From assembly GCF_014647495.1 (NCBI RefSeq), contig NZ_BMPH01000001.1, forward strand, positions 434,001 to 498,000: a stretch of 64,000 bases of DNA. Reading direction: 5' to 3'. This document shows, in pieces, positions 63,854 through 64,000 of the stretch (position 1 is the first letter of the stretch; every line of letters starts with the position of its first letter). The translations under genes and the position numbers were made by a program. Below the pieces are notes generated by a model. It was given only the letters and a program-made list of their open reading frames with translations. It was not told where the DNA came from and ran no database searches. This DNA is from Glutamicibacter protophormiae (GTDB lineage Bacteria > Actinomycetota > Actinomycetes > Actinomycetales > Micrococcaceae).

Positions 63854-64000
63854 ACTGGTGGTTGCCATGTTGTTTTCTTGGTTTCGAAAGGTCTTTTCAG
63901 CTCTGGTCGGTGGATCCTGGCATTGCGCGTCGATGGTTTAGGCGCTCTGTGGCGTGGGCAGAAGCAAAGACGGCCACCGGGAATCCATTGGGAGTGGATT
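63854..64000. other. Right edge of window, no gene recognised
   Basis: About 150 bases. The start probably still belongs to the IS1380 3' end. I see no supported reading frame, RNA or repeat in the remainder. Confidence 0.4.

Overview
The window reads as chromosome of a high-GC Gram-positive bacterium of the Micrococcaceae (Arthrobacter / Glutamicibacter / Paeniglutamicibacter group). This rests on the gene order ileS-folC-DUF4233-ndk ... rne-rplU-rpmA-obgE-proB-proA-(small membrane protein)-nadD-(Ala/Lys/Pro-rich protein)-rsfS-tRNA-Ala, an actinobacterial class Ib nrdHIEF operon, a translational ileS T-box, a rifamycin-associated element in front of a HelD/HelR-type ATPase, and many GTG/TTG starts. 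The species cannot be named from the sequence alone.

Layout. 1-7.2 kb: the N-terminal half of helR (minus strand, running off the left edge), then the T-box-controlled ileS-folC-DUF4233 operon and ndk. 7.2-11.6 kb: a minus-strand accessory block with an orphan Phd-like antitoxin, a frameshifted GNAT gene, an AI-2E-type membrane protein, a second GNAT, DUF2809 and VKOR. 12.1-23.2 kb: the conserved core block rne to tRNA-Ala(GGC). 23.2-30.0 kb: a segment bounded by two tRNA-Ala(GGC) genes in inverted orientation. It holds an IS481-type element, an HTH/membrane gene pair, AlkD-like, GyrI-like, CorA, tRNA-Ala(CGC) and an SRPBCC protein. 30-52 kb: metabolic and accessory genes: an Lrp regulator with an aminotransferase and permease, SDR, VOC, a LysR regulator facing a flavoprotein, AmiS/UreI, ABC-F, a secreted LAQTG-anchored phytase-like protein between two DUF6578 genes, a 3-hydroxyacyl-CoA dehydrogenase, a Cds1-like enzyme, and pyruvate oxidase between two YggS paralogues.

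53-60.5 kb: the nrdHIEF ribonucleotide reductase operon, preceded by two NrdR-box-like sites 32 bp apart and DnaA-box-like sites. It is interrupted by a free-standing GIY-YIG/NUMOD3 homing endonuclease between nrdE and nrdF. Immediately downstream is an AT-rich three-gene operon: a class III nucleotide cyclase, an E2-like (ubiquitin-conjugating-fold) protein and a DUF5706/PycTM-like membrane effector. I read this as a Pycsar-type anti-phage system carrying an E2-like accessory gene. It is the most interesting feature of the window.

60.5-64 kb: a decayed IS1380-family element, itself split by a second IS481-type element. The two IS481-type elements share a nearly identical outer end but carry different 24-bp-periodic internal repeats. 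The right edge has no gene that I can support.
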